A stretch of DNA of 64,000 nt from Diplonema papillatum (Eukaryota > Euglenozoa > Diplonemea > Diplonemida > Diplonemidae), in the NCBI GenBank assembly GCA_030068145.1, contig JAPJBO010000148.1, positions 80,409-144,408 on the forward strand. Direction: 5' to 3'. The notes below the pieces were generated by a model. That model did not search any database. It was not told the origin of the DNA and saw only the letters and a program-made list of their open reading frames with translations. Shown in pieces: positions 32,547-42,286 of this stretch. Within the stretch, counting starts at the first letter, position 1. Every line of letters begins with the position of its first letter. A program made the position numbers and the translations under genes.

Positions 32547-34151
32547 ACGGGCTGGCGGGTGTGCTACCACAGCAGTCATAGGGGGTCATGGGGGGGCCCA
32601 TAGGGGGTCCATAGGGGGGTCATGGGGGGGTCCATAGGGGGTCCCAGGGGGGTCATAGGGGGGGGGGGGTCATGGAGGCGAGCAAGCGGCCCAACCCGGC
32701 GAGACACAGCCGAACTTCCAACCGCAGTGGTGGATTCTATCACGCCCAACTCAGGATGGGGCCGGGACAATGCCGGGGAAAAGGAAGGACATGCTAGGGC
32801 AACATACGTTGTTAAGCTCCTGGAAGAGACAGGCTTCGGTGTACTTCGATGCCGTGTCGGCGGTCCTCGCAAAGAGAGAGCAGTTGGCACGACGCCCCAT
32901 GCCCTTATTCTCCAACTCTTCCTTGTAATCCAACTGCTGTGTTTTCCCCCTCACGCGCCCTTTGCCGGACAACTGCTGGTTCTCCCACCTCTCTGCTGCA
33001 CCTCCACCCTCTGGAACATCTGGCTCGGAATCTATACACGGTGCGCAGTGATGCACGGTGATGCACAGTGATCCACGCTAGTGCGGTGTGCACAGTGACA
33101 CGATAGCGCATGGTGGTGCATAGTGATCCACAGTGGAGGACAGTGGTGGCACTAATTTTCGGGCCCTCAACGACTTTGCAGGGCTGGCTGGGGTGGCTGG
33201 ACAGGCTGGACCACCACTGGGGGGGGGGGGTCTGGGGGGTCGACAAACACGTGCTCGGCACCCCGGTGCAAAAGACGGGTACCCGTCCATCTACATGGAC
33301 TATTGCTCTAGGCCGAAATCCCCTTATAAATCCCTGCAGGTGCTTACACAGGGCTCTCGCGGGGGGGTGATTTAGCCCTAAAATCACCCCAAAAAAAAAA
33401 CCCAAAAAAAATGGGGGGGTGATTTTTTAAAAAATCACCCCCCCCCCGAAAAAAAAAATGGTCCGGGGTAGGGCTGGGGGGTGTACTACACCGTGTAGCG
33501 TACACGTGTTGATCCAGGGCTGGGGGGTGTGGCTGTCCAGGGGGGGGGGGGCTGTCAGGCGCTGTCGGGTAGGGCTGTGTCGAAGAGGTGCCCACGGCCA
33601 GTAGGTAAGTGACAAGGAATCCATATCCATACCTCCAGGGACGAAGAAAGGAAGAGGAGTACACCGCAAGAAAAGGCACTAACCATGTCTCAAATAGCTC
33701 CTCTGTTCACACAAAAAACGGTGAAGCGTCGAGCACCTGAGTCGTACAAAGTCGCTTACAAGAAGAAGAAGCACACGGTCACGGTGTCGTATGACTATAC
33801 GAGCTGGAAGACCGACGACATCCTGCTGCAGGCCCTGGCGCGGCAACGACAAACACCGCCCTTCCAAAACGTGATCGGTCAAGGACCTGCTTGGCCGGGG
33901 AAGGAAAAGGCTCTCGCGCTCATCAAAGCTCACGACAAGAAGCGGGACGGGGTCGTGGCAACAGGGGCTGCGGTGGCCGCAACCGGTTCGCAATCAGCAC
34001 TTGTTCTCGGGGGCACTGCTACCGGTGCAGTTCCGCGTCTGAAGCCGCCTGACGAAGCTGGGATCGTCTTCCACCCGAGAGATTGTGGGGGACCCGAAAT
34101 CACCCCCTTTTTGGGCCTCTAGGGGTGGAGCGCGAGAGCCCTGTGCTTACA

Positions 34152-34186
<35 letters not shown>

Positions 34187-37100
34187 ATATAATACTCTCC
34201 TCCTCGCCCGTCTCGCTGCTCCGTACTCGCTGCTCTCGTCCTTGCTGCTGCGTGATGTCAGATTGATGGTGCGTAACAAACGTAGAAAGGTCATGCAGAG
34301 ATTCTCGTGTGTATGCCACGAACTTCTTCGTGACGCCTCAGGACACTGGACTAGAAGATAAAAATGGGCAAGGGTGGGTGGGCAAGCGAGGGGTAAAATT
34401 ACGGTGTTCTTCTCGAGAGCGACGGGGTAATAACCTTTGTACAAGTGTTAGTTCTCGTCGGAATAGTATTAATCTTCTAAGATCTTCGATCTTATACGAC
34501 TAATACTCTCCTCCTCGCCCGTCTCGCTGCTCCGTACTCGCTGCTCTCGTCCTTGCTGCTGCGTGATGTCAGATTGATGGTGCGTAACAAACGTAGAAAG
34601 GTCATGCAGAGATTCTCGTGTGTATGCCACGAACTTCTTCACGTGCGCGGAGTCGCTGCGTTGACATAACAATGATCAAGATGTAAACTTTCAGAGAAGT
34701 GTCCTGGGCTAAAAATCCATTTCAAAACCATGATTGCGGCGTTGGTAGACCGCGCGATAGCGGGTCGGCGAGCTGCTCCTTCGTGGAAACATACGCCAAT
34801 TCCAGCCGCTGTTCTCTGAGGGCGGCAGTCCTCTTCGCCGACCTGAGCACCTCAGCCGTGAGGAAATCGCGGCATCGCCCGCGCGCCGCGGAATGAACGC
34901 ATACGGTGTTGTCCACCATCGCCCTTATAGTCGCCCTTCGTGGAAGGAGGGGTGAGATCCGCACTACGCCTTTCAACAAAGCGCGGGCCTCCAGCCTGTG
35001 TATTGGCTCGCCCGACTCACAAGCATCCCATGTGCCCCCTTCAGCGAAGAAACCAGAAGCTAGAATGCCCCAACCGGAGAGGGAGGCATCCGTGTAAAGG
35101 AGGAAGACGCGCCCCCGGGTCTTCTCTGGCACGCTGTGCCACTGGCCAATTTCCCGTGTGACCGCCCGGAGCGCCGAAGCAAAGGAAGGCCATATCGGAC
35201 AAGCCGTGTCCCAGAGCCGCGGTTGGTCAGCTAGGAGCCTGCCGAAGCGCGACTGGAAACGAGACAGTGTCGGGTAGTCCCACGCATCAATGCCTAAGAA
35301 ATACATGTGGAAATTTACCGTGCCCAACACCCGGTAGGCCTCTCTGAACGTGCAAGCGCGCTCCGCCGCGGCGACGGCGTCCGTGAGGGCGTTTACTACC
35401 TTCGAAGGGGCTCGAAGAAGGTTCTTGGCGAGATCGACGTCGAGTCCCAGCCACGTCACACGCGAACGCGGAGCATACTCCTCGTCTTTCGTCTTCAGGC
35501 CAACAAAACTGGACACCGCTTTCCAAGTTTTCCACACACTCAGCATCGTGCGTGAATCGGGGGCTGAAAGGAAGAAATTGTCCACCCAGGGAGTGACGCG
35601 TCCGGCGGGGCATTTCTGCCTAACCACTCGCGCTAACAAATCGGCCATTTGTCGCGACACCCATCGACTTGTCCCAACCCATGGGCATCACTTTGAGGAC
35701 CCTCTTCCCATGTATCGGAAGTCGCATCCCAAAAGCTAGAGAAATGGACGGGTGCAAAGGAAAAGCGTGGAAGTAGCTCACGGCGTCCACCTCGAGGCCC
35801 ATCACCGATGCACGTATTGTGTCCCACACCTCTTCCCTTGAGGGTAGGACCGTGGGGGGTCCGGGGTCCGGTGTGGCGTGCTCGTTGAGCGCCTTCGGCC
35901 AACATATGAGGCGCCCCTCGTCCGGTGTTTTCTTCGCGACGGTGAACAGCCTCATCTCGGTGATGGGGGTGGCCTTCGGCACTCGTCCGGTGATCGACGA
36001 CATTGCCACGTCGGCAGCGTGGTTTGGGTGGAGCCTTGAGAGCGGCTCGAGCAGCCGTCGCCCCCAGAAACGCTGATAGTTAGCATAAAAGAAGTCCGGG
36101 TCGCGGATCCACCTCGACGCCTCGATCCATGCGTGGCCGCCGACGCTGTGCGCTAGAACATCTGCCCGAACAAAATTTAGCAGAGGTGGTGATGACTGAG
36201 CGATTCTAGCAGTCGGAAGTGCGGGAGGGTGAGTCTTACACGCCTTGCTCGCGTTTGAGTCCCATAGCAGGACCGCGTTGCTCACCGATGGCTTCACGGC
36301 AGCATCATCGTGAAGAAAGGAGGCAAGTTCATCTCCTTTTAATTTTCCGTCAGGGCTCGGGAGGCGCCGAGCTGTGTCCGCACGTGACACCTGGGGGCGT
36401 AGCGGATGAGTCCGTTGAGGGTGGCGTGGAGGGTCAGGGTCCTGACAGCCTCGGGATCGGCAGCTGTGAGGGCGTGTTGTGCGGCTCCTCTCCGGATGGA
36501 GTGAGCCGTGAGTCCCTTCGGCAGAAGTGCTGCGTACTGCGCTGTCGTCCTGTCGCCCCCGAGTGTTTCGTCCGGCAGCTTCCGGGACAGGTACGTCGTG
36601 ATCATGTGCCGCAGCTTTCCGGACCAGACTTGCGTCACGATCCCGACGTTCCGCCAGTCCTTCCTCTCCGTCCACTCTATCTCGAGCACGCCGTCTGAAG
36701 AGCACTTCACCGCTCCCACGCGCTGTCTCCTCACGTCTCCGACTCTCGACGCTGTCAACCATGCGACCGCGAAGATCACCGCCGCCTGAGGATCGCTCTT
36801 GACCAGCCGGTCCACCGTCCGATACAACACGTCTTTCGATATCGGCGCCGCCTGTCGGGGCACGCCAGCTTTCAGCTTCGCGAGGCCTCTCTGAGCCATC
36901 GTGATCCGATAGTCGTTGAGGACAACGCCTTCCATGCGCAGTGTCGCGCGGATGTTGGCGACCTCGGTGAGTATCGAAGTGGGCTTTAGCCCCTCGGCGT
37001 GGCACCACCCGATGAACGCCAGCAACTGGTCTGCCGGCGGGTGGCTCTGGAGTCGGGCTTGGACCACAAACCTCGTCCACTTCGCGGCGGAGTACCCCAT

Positions 37101-39837
37101 GTTTCGCCACGTAGCCTCGGCGTAGGAGGCGCTGTACACGCGGTGGAGGGCGTGTGTGATCCGCTCTTGCGTCGCGTTTCGAAACGTCTTTAGCGGTCGT
37201 CCCGGACGCGTGCTGCGGCTTCTTGGCCCCAGTGGAACGACGCTCATGAAGGGGTAGCCTTCACCAACGATTACCCCTCCCCGAGTTCCATCCGCCTTTT
37301 CCGCCCTTTCCGTTTTTTCGTCCGTCGCCCTTAAACGACGACTCGCGGGGCGCGCTGTGCCCCCTGTACCCCTTTCCGCCGTGCCGTAGACGGTGTTCTG
37401 CGCCCCTGGACCGGAAGCGGGACGGCATCTTCTTCATCTCCTTGTCGTAGGCGTCCTTGAGCTCCGAAATCTCGGACGGGAACTCCGCCCACTTCGCCCG
37501 CTGTTCTGCCGCCGCCAACGCCCTTGGGTTCCATCTCCTTGTGATGGCATCGCGTATCAGGCCGCCTATGACGTCCTGAATGGCGGGGTCGCGCATACCG
37601 GGGACGAGCTGACGAATGACTTCAAACGCACGCGCCACCTCGCGTTTGGCGCTCGCCGCTCTCAGCGTGGACGGACCCCAGGTCCGCTTCGCCTCTTCGA
37701 ACGCGCGCCAGGGATCACGGAGCCACTCAGCGGGGTCGGCCAGTTCCCCTTCCGAGAACGGGGGTCTCGTATGCCACTGCGGCTCAGGGTGAAAGGGTAG
37801 GGGGGCCTGCGCCTGGCTCGCTTCTGCGTGCGCAACGCGCGCCCTTGCCTCTGCCTGATCGTCGGCTTGCCCGGCTGCGTCGTCCGAATCTTCGTCTCCG
37901 TCTGTCTCGTCGTCACTCTCCTCTAGCGGGGCGCCGTCTTTCTTCTCGACGATGCGAGCGGCGACGTCGGCCTTCGAACGCAGGCCCTTAACGTCGACCC
38001 CGAGTTCGGCCGCGATAGCGCGCAACTCGACGAGCTTGAGGGTTGCCAGATATTCTGCTGTGACCTTTTTCGGCATCTTTACTTGAGGCAAGCGAGGGGT
38101 AAAATTACGGTGTTCTTCTCGAGAGCGACGGGGTAATAACCTTTGTACAAGTGTTAGTTCTCGTCGGAATAGTATTAATCTTCTAAGATCTTCGATCTTA
38201 TACGACAAAAAAAAAAAAAAAAAAAAAAAACCGAACACCGCGAGAGTAGAAAGGGGAATTAGAGGTTGTTTCGGTGACCGAACTCCCCTGACCCCATATC
38301 CTGGACGCGGTTTCACGTAACAAACTGGCAAACGATCATGATCAGAAGGCCCTACTTGGGCGGTTCAGTTTCCTCACGCGCATGTGGTCAACATAAAAAT
38401 CCTGTGAGCACACACCTCATGGCACGCCCAACTTCCCTCGTTGTAGTTCGTCGTCCCCCCGGGACACTCGTGGCAGGCGGCGGAGGCCCGGACGCTCGAG
38501 TAAGATCCGACGGGGCAGATCGTGCACGCCGACGCTTCGTCCCGCGAAAAGTACCCGACCTCGCAGGACCTGCACTGCGCCGCGCCGGCGACGTCGGATT
38601 CGGCGACGGCATACGTCCCCGCCGGGCAAGAGGAGCAGCTGATGTCGTACCGGGGGGGGTCGAGCGCCACGTCCACGGAGAACACCGTGCCGTTGCCGCA
38701 CGCCTCCCCGAAGAGCCGCAGGTCGCCGAGGTCTGTCACCCCGTCGACGGTGTACAGCATCTGCCGCTCCAAGTGCCACTCGGGCAGGCAGGCGCCGTCG
38801 GCGTTCATCCGCACCCCGCCAGTGATGACCGGTAAGCAAAATGGGTCGAATCCACCGTCACGCAGCCGCGCTTGCTCGACGTCGAAAAGCGAGGCAGTCG
38901 CCCGGCTGACGTGGAAGGACGGCGGGTGGTTAATGGGCACGCCGGCTTCGTAGCCGTACCACACGCTTTTCGACGTCGAATTCGCTCGGAACGTGCCGTC
39001 GTAGCTCCGCTTCATCATGTCGAGGTACACGGGCGCCCAGTTGTAGTCGGAGGACGTCAGCACGGTTTCGCCGATGAAGAGCCGGGTGTCCTGGTTCGCG
39101 CCGACCGAGTGGATCCCGGCCTCCTTCGCGAACAGCGGCACGGCGATCGAGTCGGTGTGGTACATGACGACGTCGCACCCCAGGGCCACCAGCCGCCGCG
39201 CCGCCTCACGTTCACGAACCTCGTCGAAGAACGTCCCGATCCAATACACAATCAACTCGACCCTTTTTTCCACCGCGGACGCGTTCACCGCCGCGCCACT
39301 CCCGACTTGGATACCGAGGAAGTACGCGTTGATGCCCCGGTAAACCTCGGGGATCTTGACCGCCGCGACCAGGCCGACCCTCTGGGTGACCGTCGTCCCG
39401 CCGGCGATGACCCCCGCGAGGTACCGAGACTGGTACCCCTTCCCGGAAACGGTGGCGAAGTTGCTCAGCCCTGAATAGTACCCTGTGGCGTGCACCACGT
39501 CGACGTCATCCTCCCGCTCCGCCACCGCGAACGACGCCCCGTGGAACAAGAACGACGTGCACAGGAACATGTCCGACTGGTGGTCCCGGCTCAAGTTGAG
39601 CATGTACTCCTCCGCGATGTCCTGCCCGATGCTCTCATGCCCCACCGTCACGACGGTGTCGCCTTCCCGGACGTACGCGTTCATCTGCCCGTGCGCGGCG
39701 ATGCGCCCCAAATTGTGCCCGTGCGTCCACCCGAAGTCGCTGATCGGCCCGCTGTATATAAAGTCGGCCCGGAACGTCCGCCCTGCGCACACCGCCAGGG
39801 GTGCCAGGCATCCCAGGGCCACAAGTGCACTCCGCAT
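27767..39837 (-). CDS. Receptor-type class III cyclase with BMP/PnrA-like ectodomain
   Basis: Exons read: 39837-38416 (A), 31085-30420 (B), 28874-27767 (C); about 1,075 residues. A signal peptide (~1-18) leads to a BMP-family ligand-binding domain (~22-330), which in bacteria binds nucleosides; then CxxC-rich repeats (~390-474), a membrane helix (~483-504), and two cyclase domains. Domain 1 has FTDILQST and, in exon C, YFGATVNTAARLE, but lacks the ~20 residues normally carrying the second metal Asp and purine-selecting Lys. Domain 2 (VGICSGSVCTGMVGS) lacks metal ligands. The A/B join is in phase. The B/C join needs a small exon of 3n+2 bases that I did not find. Inferred role: a nucleoside- or nutrient-sensing receptor making, or formerly making, cyclic nucleotide. 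Introns hold transposons and partial exon copies, so decay of this locus is possible. Confidence 0.8.
28932..29225. repeat. Dispersed repeats R12 and R2 in a cyclase intron
   Basis: 28932-29100 shares CTCAAGAGGTCTAGTCA and neighbouring sequence with 48056-48220 (R12). 29155-29225 is an R2-like piece (GCATCGAGTCTTCTTCGAAG). Confidence 0.75.
29440..29716 (-). pseudogene. Internally deleted copy of the start of cyclase exon C
   Basis: Reading from 29700, RRIDYFGATANTAARLEE runs directly into LRRRVEKSKRKSKEVVGDSS, skipping the ~59 codons present in exon C; the skip is in frame. It keeps the CACCCCGCAG acceptor sequence, so intron DNA was copied with the exon. Positions 29445-29510 are a separate repeat found inverted at 47262-47315. 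Confidence 0.88.
30165..30364. mobile_element. ~200-bp MITE with GCGATAAT iterons
   Basis: Inverted ends CCTAGGCATCGTGGTCAA (30166) and TTGACCCCTGTGCCTAGG (to 30362) extend to ATTCGCAT / ATGCGAA, about 30 bp in all with mismatches. The interior holds several GCGATAAT and ATTATCGC motifs. It lies in the intron about 55 bp past the inferred exon B donor. No clear target duplication. Confidence 0.65.
30420..31085 (-). CDS. Receptor cyclase exon B: membrane helix and first half of cyclase domain 1
   Basis: Acceptor CGCTCAG|GTGCAC at 31086/31085; donor CAA|GTGCGAGG at 30420/30419, inferred. 222 codons. It encodes VLIISCSVAAFVVLVVAP as the membrane span, then VAIVFTDILQSTNLWE, HNQVIRQSMAACAAPLQALR and LRVRIGMHYGQ. 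In the family, HNxVIR is followed by a segment like GGYEVKTEGDAFMVAF; here it is absent and AA runs straight into PLQALRFALDV. Confidence 0.85.
31252..31560 (-). pseudogene. Partial copy of cyclase exon B (5' part)
   Basis: Repeats the exon B acceptor region (CACCTGAGCGTGTTGAAGGA on the plus strand), the membrane-helix sequence and on to GGTACTTCCTGTACTCGGTG, with small losses. It lies 5' of the real exon B on the gene strand. Confidence 0.9.
31650..32170 (-). pseudogene. Partial copy of cyclase exon A (3' part)
   Basis: 31650-31960 matches exon A's Cys-rich end and its donor (38411-38700). A further piece at 32120-32165 matches 38705-38740, with unrelated DNA between. Together with 31252-31560 it shows that exon A's end, the intron edge and exon B's start were duplicated as genomic DNA. 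Confidence 0.9.
32255..32480. repeat. Dispersed repeat R5
   Basis: Matches 11365-11600 and 61540-61765 (CTCGAGGGGCTGCCTTGTGC, then GGAGAAACAATACAACTAC). The sequence GAGATTTCGCAACTGG just upstream at 32200 is the other end of the same family, so the copy is rearranged. Confidence 0.75.
32515..32690. repeat. A-run and G-rich minisatellite
   Basis: About 28 A residues (32516-32543) are followed, from 32580, by units like GGGGGTCATAGGGGGTCC. The G-rich strand has many G-runs and could form quadruplexes. 32690-33348 shows no supported gene, only G-rich degenerate repeats around CAGTGATGCACAGTGATCC. Confidence 0.75.
33349..34143 (+). mobile_element. hAT-like non-autonomous transposon carrying an ORF
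   Basis: The ends are CAGGGCTCTCGCG (33349) and CGCGAGAGCCCTG (34143), flanked by a perfect 8-bp target duplication TGCTTACA (33341-33348 and 34144-34151). CAGGG ends with 8-bp duplications are the hAT hallmark. The left subterminal region holds a perfect 32-bp palindrome (33413-33444, centre TTTTTTAAAAAA). The only long frame is a 145-residue ORF that does not look like a hAT transposase. It sits in the large intron of the receptor cyclase, next to an A-run abutting DIRS-group element 2. Confidence 0.88.
33685..34122 (+). CDS. Unrecognised 145-residue ORF inside the hAT-like element
   Basis: Not recognised. It has a plausible start context (AACCATGTC) and begins MSQIAPLFTQKTVKRRAPES, with a Lys-rich patch (YKVAYKKKKHTVTVSY). 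A middle part has helical character (DDILLQALARQRQTPPFQ), followed by an Ala/Gly/Val-rich stretch (VVATGAAVAATGSQ) and a C-terminus running into the right inverted repeat. Codon use looks like that of host exons, unlike the low-complexity DNA around it. It could be a captured host exon or an accessory protein of the transposon family. No catalytic motif is visible. Confidence 0.5.
   Translation: MSQIAPLFTQKTVKRRAPESYKVAYKKKKHTVTVSYDYTSWKTDDILLQALARQRQTPPFQNVIGQGPAWPGKEKALALIKAHDKKRDGVVATGAAVAATGSQSALVLGGTATGAVPRLKPPDEAGIVFHPRDCGGPEITPFLGL
34153..34184. repeat. A32 run at the left edge of DIRS-group element 2
   Basis: 32 A residues. A second run (A24, 38207-38230) abuts the element's other end, so both borders lie in A-runs on the same strand. 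Confidence 0.95.
34722..36330 (-). CDS. RT/RNase H region of DIRS-group element 2
   Basis: Recognisable pieces include DAVSYFHAFPLHPSISLAFG and MPMGWDKSM (finger and palm), VTPWVDNFFLSAPD (the active-site strand, in an unusual form) and VFLLYTDASLSGWGI with MVDNTVCVHSAARG (RNase H-like). The fossil is not described further. Confidence 0.8.
36339..37247 (-). CDS. Tyrosine recombinase of DIRS-group element 2
   Basis: About 300 residues. VAWLTASRVGDVRRQRVGAV supplies the first catalytic Arg; LTAHSIRRGAAQHAL and the later YAPR supply the His/Arg and Tyr. Its closest partner in the window is the enzyme of element 1, but the two are clearly different. Confidence 0.85.
   Translation of the reverse strand: MSVVPLGPRSRSTRPGRPLKTFRNATQERITHALHRVYSASYAEATWRNMGYSAAKWTRFVVQARLQSHPPADQLLAFIGWCHAEGLKPTSILTEVANIRATLRMEGVVLNDYRITMAQRGLAKLKAGVPRQAAPISKDVLYRTVDRLVKSDPQAAVIFAVAWLTASRVGDVRRQRVGAVKCSSDGVLEIEWTERKDWRNVGIVTQVWSGKLRHMITTYLSRKLPDETLGGDRTTAQYAALLPKGLTAHSIRRGAAQHALTAADPEAVRTLTLHATLNGLIRYAPRCHVRTQLGASRALTEN
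37261..38075 (-). CDS. ORF1 of DIRS-group element 2 with a SAP-like N-terminus
   Basis: Begins MPKKVTAEYLATLKLVELRA; the helix-turn-helix pattern LKLVELRAIAAELGV is SAP/Rho-N-like, a small nucleic-acid-binding fold. An Asp/Glu-rich middle and a Gly/Lys/Arg-rich tail follow. The likely role is particle or nucleic-acid binding. Confidence 0.6.
38416..39837 (-). CDS. Receptor cyclase exon A: signal peptide, BMP domain, Cys-rich stalk
   Basis: ATG at 39835-39837. After MRSALVALGCLAPLAVCAG, the BMP family pattern appears: SGPISDFGWTHGHNLGR, then HATGYYSGLSNFATVSGKGY with RYLAGVIAG, then VYRGINAYFLG, and finally DVVMYHTDSIAV. The C-terminal part holds CSSCPAGTYAV, CRSCEVGYFS, CTICPVGSYS and CHECPGGTTNY, as in GCC2/GCC3 or ephrin-receptor-like repeats. 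474 codons; donor GAG|GTGTGTGC at 38416/38415. Confidence 0.9.
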
Positions 39838-41194
39838 TTGCTCAGCCTCCCTGTCGCCTCTCTTGCCCGCCCCCCGCCCCCCGCCCCCCCCCAGGGGGTG
39901 ATGACTGGTTTCGTGATTTTTCAGAGTGTAGGTTCGCTTAGGAATCCGGGCTGTTGCCGCAATGGTTCCTTTTTATAGAAGAAAATATGCGTACCGTATC
40001 TGCGGTACTGGCAGTAGCGTGTGTGTGTGTGTGTCTTTGTTGCCTAAATTGATTGCCAACTAGTTCGGCACCTACATAGCATCTACAGGGGCTATTAGAG
40101 GTGGTATGGTGTGGTATGTAGATACCACGTACATGGCACCTACAGGGGCTAGTAGAGGTGGTATGGTGGTATATACGGTGGTATGTAGATACCACATACT
40201 GCGTAGGTGTGCTACCAGTATCCTCTCAGGATGACCTCGAGGTCCTCGTCACGAGCTCGTGGATGCAATCCTCAGCTCCTCGTGGACCATACGAGGTGTG
40301 ATATCTACCACATACCACTACGTCCACGTAGCACCACAGGTACTACAGGGTACTCTGTGTTTTCATTCCTTTTCGCACTTTGTGTCGCTTTTACTTTACT
40401 GTTTACTGTCACATGTGGTTGCGCATCCGTGTAACTTCGTTTTTAGCGTATGTGACCAACCAGGTCTACTGCGTTGTGCAAGTGGTCCTACCCCCCCGTT
40501 TTTTAGCGTTTATTGTGGTTTAGAGGTTCGGTGTTTTAGGGTCTCCGGTTGACCATTGAGGCTGTGAGGCGGGTGGTATGAGGGTGGTAGGTATGCTTAT
40601 ACCACTTTAACTATGGCTAGCCATGTTTGTAAGTGTTGCGACCGACACCAAGAAGAAATTCGCTTTGAATCTAGTCTTGGGCCCCCCGTTTTGCGTGAGT
40701 ACATGATCACCTCGATTGGTTTGGTGATTCGTCGTGGTTGAACGAACACGCAGGGTAAAAAAGCTTCGGGTTTCTGGCGGCGCTGCGTTTTTTTAGCGTT
40801 ATTTTTTTTTCCCCGACGACAACTAGTGTCAGACTAGCCTACCCGAAGGCAGTTGATTCCTTTAGGCAAGATTTCTCTACCGGCGGAAGTTGTTTGGGTT
40901 AACGTCTTTTTTTTGTCTCGCGCCGTCTCTATAAGAAAAGAAGAATTCGTAGTCCCGCCTCGTTCGCCCTCTAGGTGTCCCGCTCGCAAAGATAAAAGCA
41001 AAGCTCTCGATAGTGTCCACATTTCTCATATCGGCTATTTCGGCGCCGGGCTTCTTAGACCGAATACGTCGTGATCAGCGTCGACCATCGGGTGGCGAGC
41101 GGGTCATCGCACAGGGCTTTCACGCGTCTCGCGACGTGTAGTACCGCCGGGCCGTGCTTCAGCGCAAAGTCTTCAAGGAGCTCTTTTTTTGCAG
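39838..41194. other. No supported gene; tandem and dispersed repeats
   Basis: R3-like piece at 39915-39950. A ~60-bp tandem duplication at 40084-40200 is built on AGAGGTGGTATGGTG and GTAGATACCAC. R8 (GTCTCCGGTTGACCATTGAG) is at about 40500-40565. This interval includes the upstream region of the receptor cyclase; a TATA-like TATATAA lies at 39754-39760, inside the coding exon, so it is not a promoter. Confidence 0.5.
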
Positions 41195-41853
41195 CAGGCT
41201 ATTAGCTTCATTTTGCCTCAGTTTTCCAAATTCCGTCTCAGTAGCCAATTTGCTTTTCCCGCTCTGAAACCGAGGAGCTTTTGTTCAGGTCGCCGAATCT
41301 TTCAAAGGGGGGGGTCCGGGGGGCTCCGCCCCCCGGCAAACGGTACGGTAAATTCAGGTGGAGAACGAGTTTGCACTTCTCAGTCTGTTTGTCGCGTTAA
41401 ACATATCGACCAACGTACTGGTGGCACTGTTTGCCCCCTGCGTGACCCTCGCCCCGCTCCCCCCGGTGCACTTTCCTGAAGGCAACAGACCATTTCAAAC
41501 TCATCCACCAGATACTGTAGGGCACGAGTAGATGCAGACCGGAGATCACACAAGGCACTTGTGCCGACTCAGAAAGAATCTGTCAAGAATTCCGGGGTGC
41601 TTCTGCGCCTCGACTCTCTCACTCGGCTCAACCCCCGCGGCAGCCCCAAACTTCTGCCAGCTAGCCCACCATGCCCAGCGGCGACCCACCGAAGCCCCTG
41701 ACCGCCAGCCACAGCTGGCCTAACCCTTGCCGCCACTGGACCCCCACGACTTTTTCATCGAAGGTCGTTTTTTGCACTTTTTTATTTTTTGAGCCGCCCG
41801 GATTTCCAAATTCCGTCAGCTGACGGAATTTGGAATGGGAAGCTAATGCCCTG
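41195..41853. mobile_element. hAT-like element, CAGGGNATTAG family
   Basis: Left end CAGGCTATTAGCTTC then TTCCAAATTCCGTC; right end, read inverted, CAGGGCATTAGCTTCC then the same TTCCAAATTCCGTC. A perfect 32-bp palindrome is centred at 41819/41820. The same terminal motif occurs at 59975-60018 and, as CAGGGTATTAGTTT, in the MITE at 50357. I do not see a matching 8-bp duplication here, so the exact left border is uncertain. No transposase frame. Confidence 0.55.
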
Positions 41854-42128
41854 GGTATTGGTTCCCGAAAGCCTTTTGCGCATCGCAAGGGCGCCGGCAA
41901 TTGGAAGGAAGCGCCCCCCTGAGTTCGAACACCCCCGAGAGGAACGCATCCCCCGGCCATGCTTTGGACCTCTCGTGTCCCTTTTTGCGCCAACTCTTTC
42001 GACCTGCATCGCCGGCAGTGCCTTTGTGTACCGGAATATTTATTTGGATCCTGCCGAAGCTGACCGGGTCTGGGAAATTATTATTTTTATACACTACTCC
42101 GCCGTTAGATCGGTAAACCCCTTTGACA

Positions 42129-42281
42129 TACGTAGCTACTTCGTGGGGTGGCTTACCCAGGAGAATGGCTTTGAAACGTGCTCTTTAAAAGGCTGCTGGT
42201 TTTTGCTGGTTTGTCTGATGTACGTAGCTACTTCTGTGGGTTGGCTTACTCTGGAGAATAGCTTTGAAACGTGCTCTTTTT
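42129..42281. repeat. ~92-bp tandem duplication
   Basis: TACGTAGCTACTTC followed by GTTTGGAGAA-type sequence and GCTTTGAAACGTGCTCTTT occurs at 42129 and 42221. Confidence 0.8.
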
Positions 42282-42286
42282 AGATA

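Larger units (their letters stand above)
34187..38206 (-). mobile_element. DIRS-group (PAT/Ngaro-like) retrotransposon, fossil copy 2
   Basis: Split direct repeats give the A1-ORFs-B1-A2-B2 layout known for this group: A at 38088-38206 and 34384-34500; B at about 34503-34643 and 34190-34331. A starts (plus strand) AAGCGAGGGGTAAAATTACG; B starts AATACTCTCCTCCTCGCCC. The two A copies look identical by eye, as do the two B copies, so insertion was recent. Parts: ORF1 (37261-38075), tyrosine recombinase (36339-37247), RT/RNase H (about 34722-36330). Largely whole, with about one break in the polymerase region. It lies in the first intron of the receptor cyclase, in the same orientation as that gene. 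Confidence 0.88.

Noticed and set aside
39754-39760. TATATAA as a promoter of the receptor gene
   Set aside because: It lies inside exon A, encoding part of FIYSG, downstream of the start codon.
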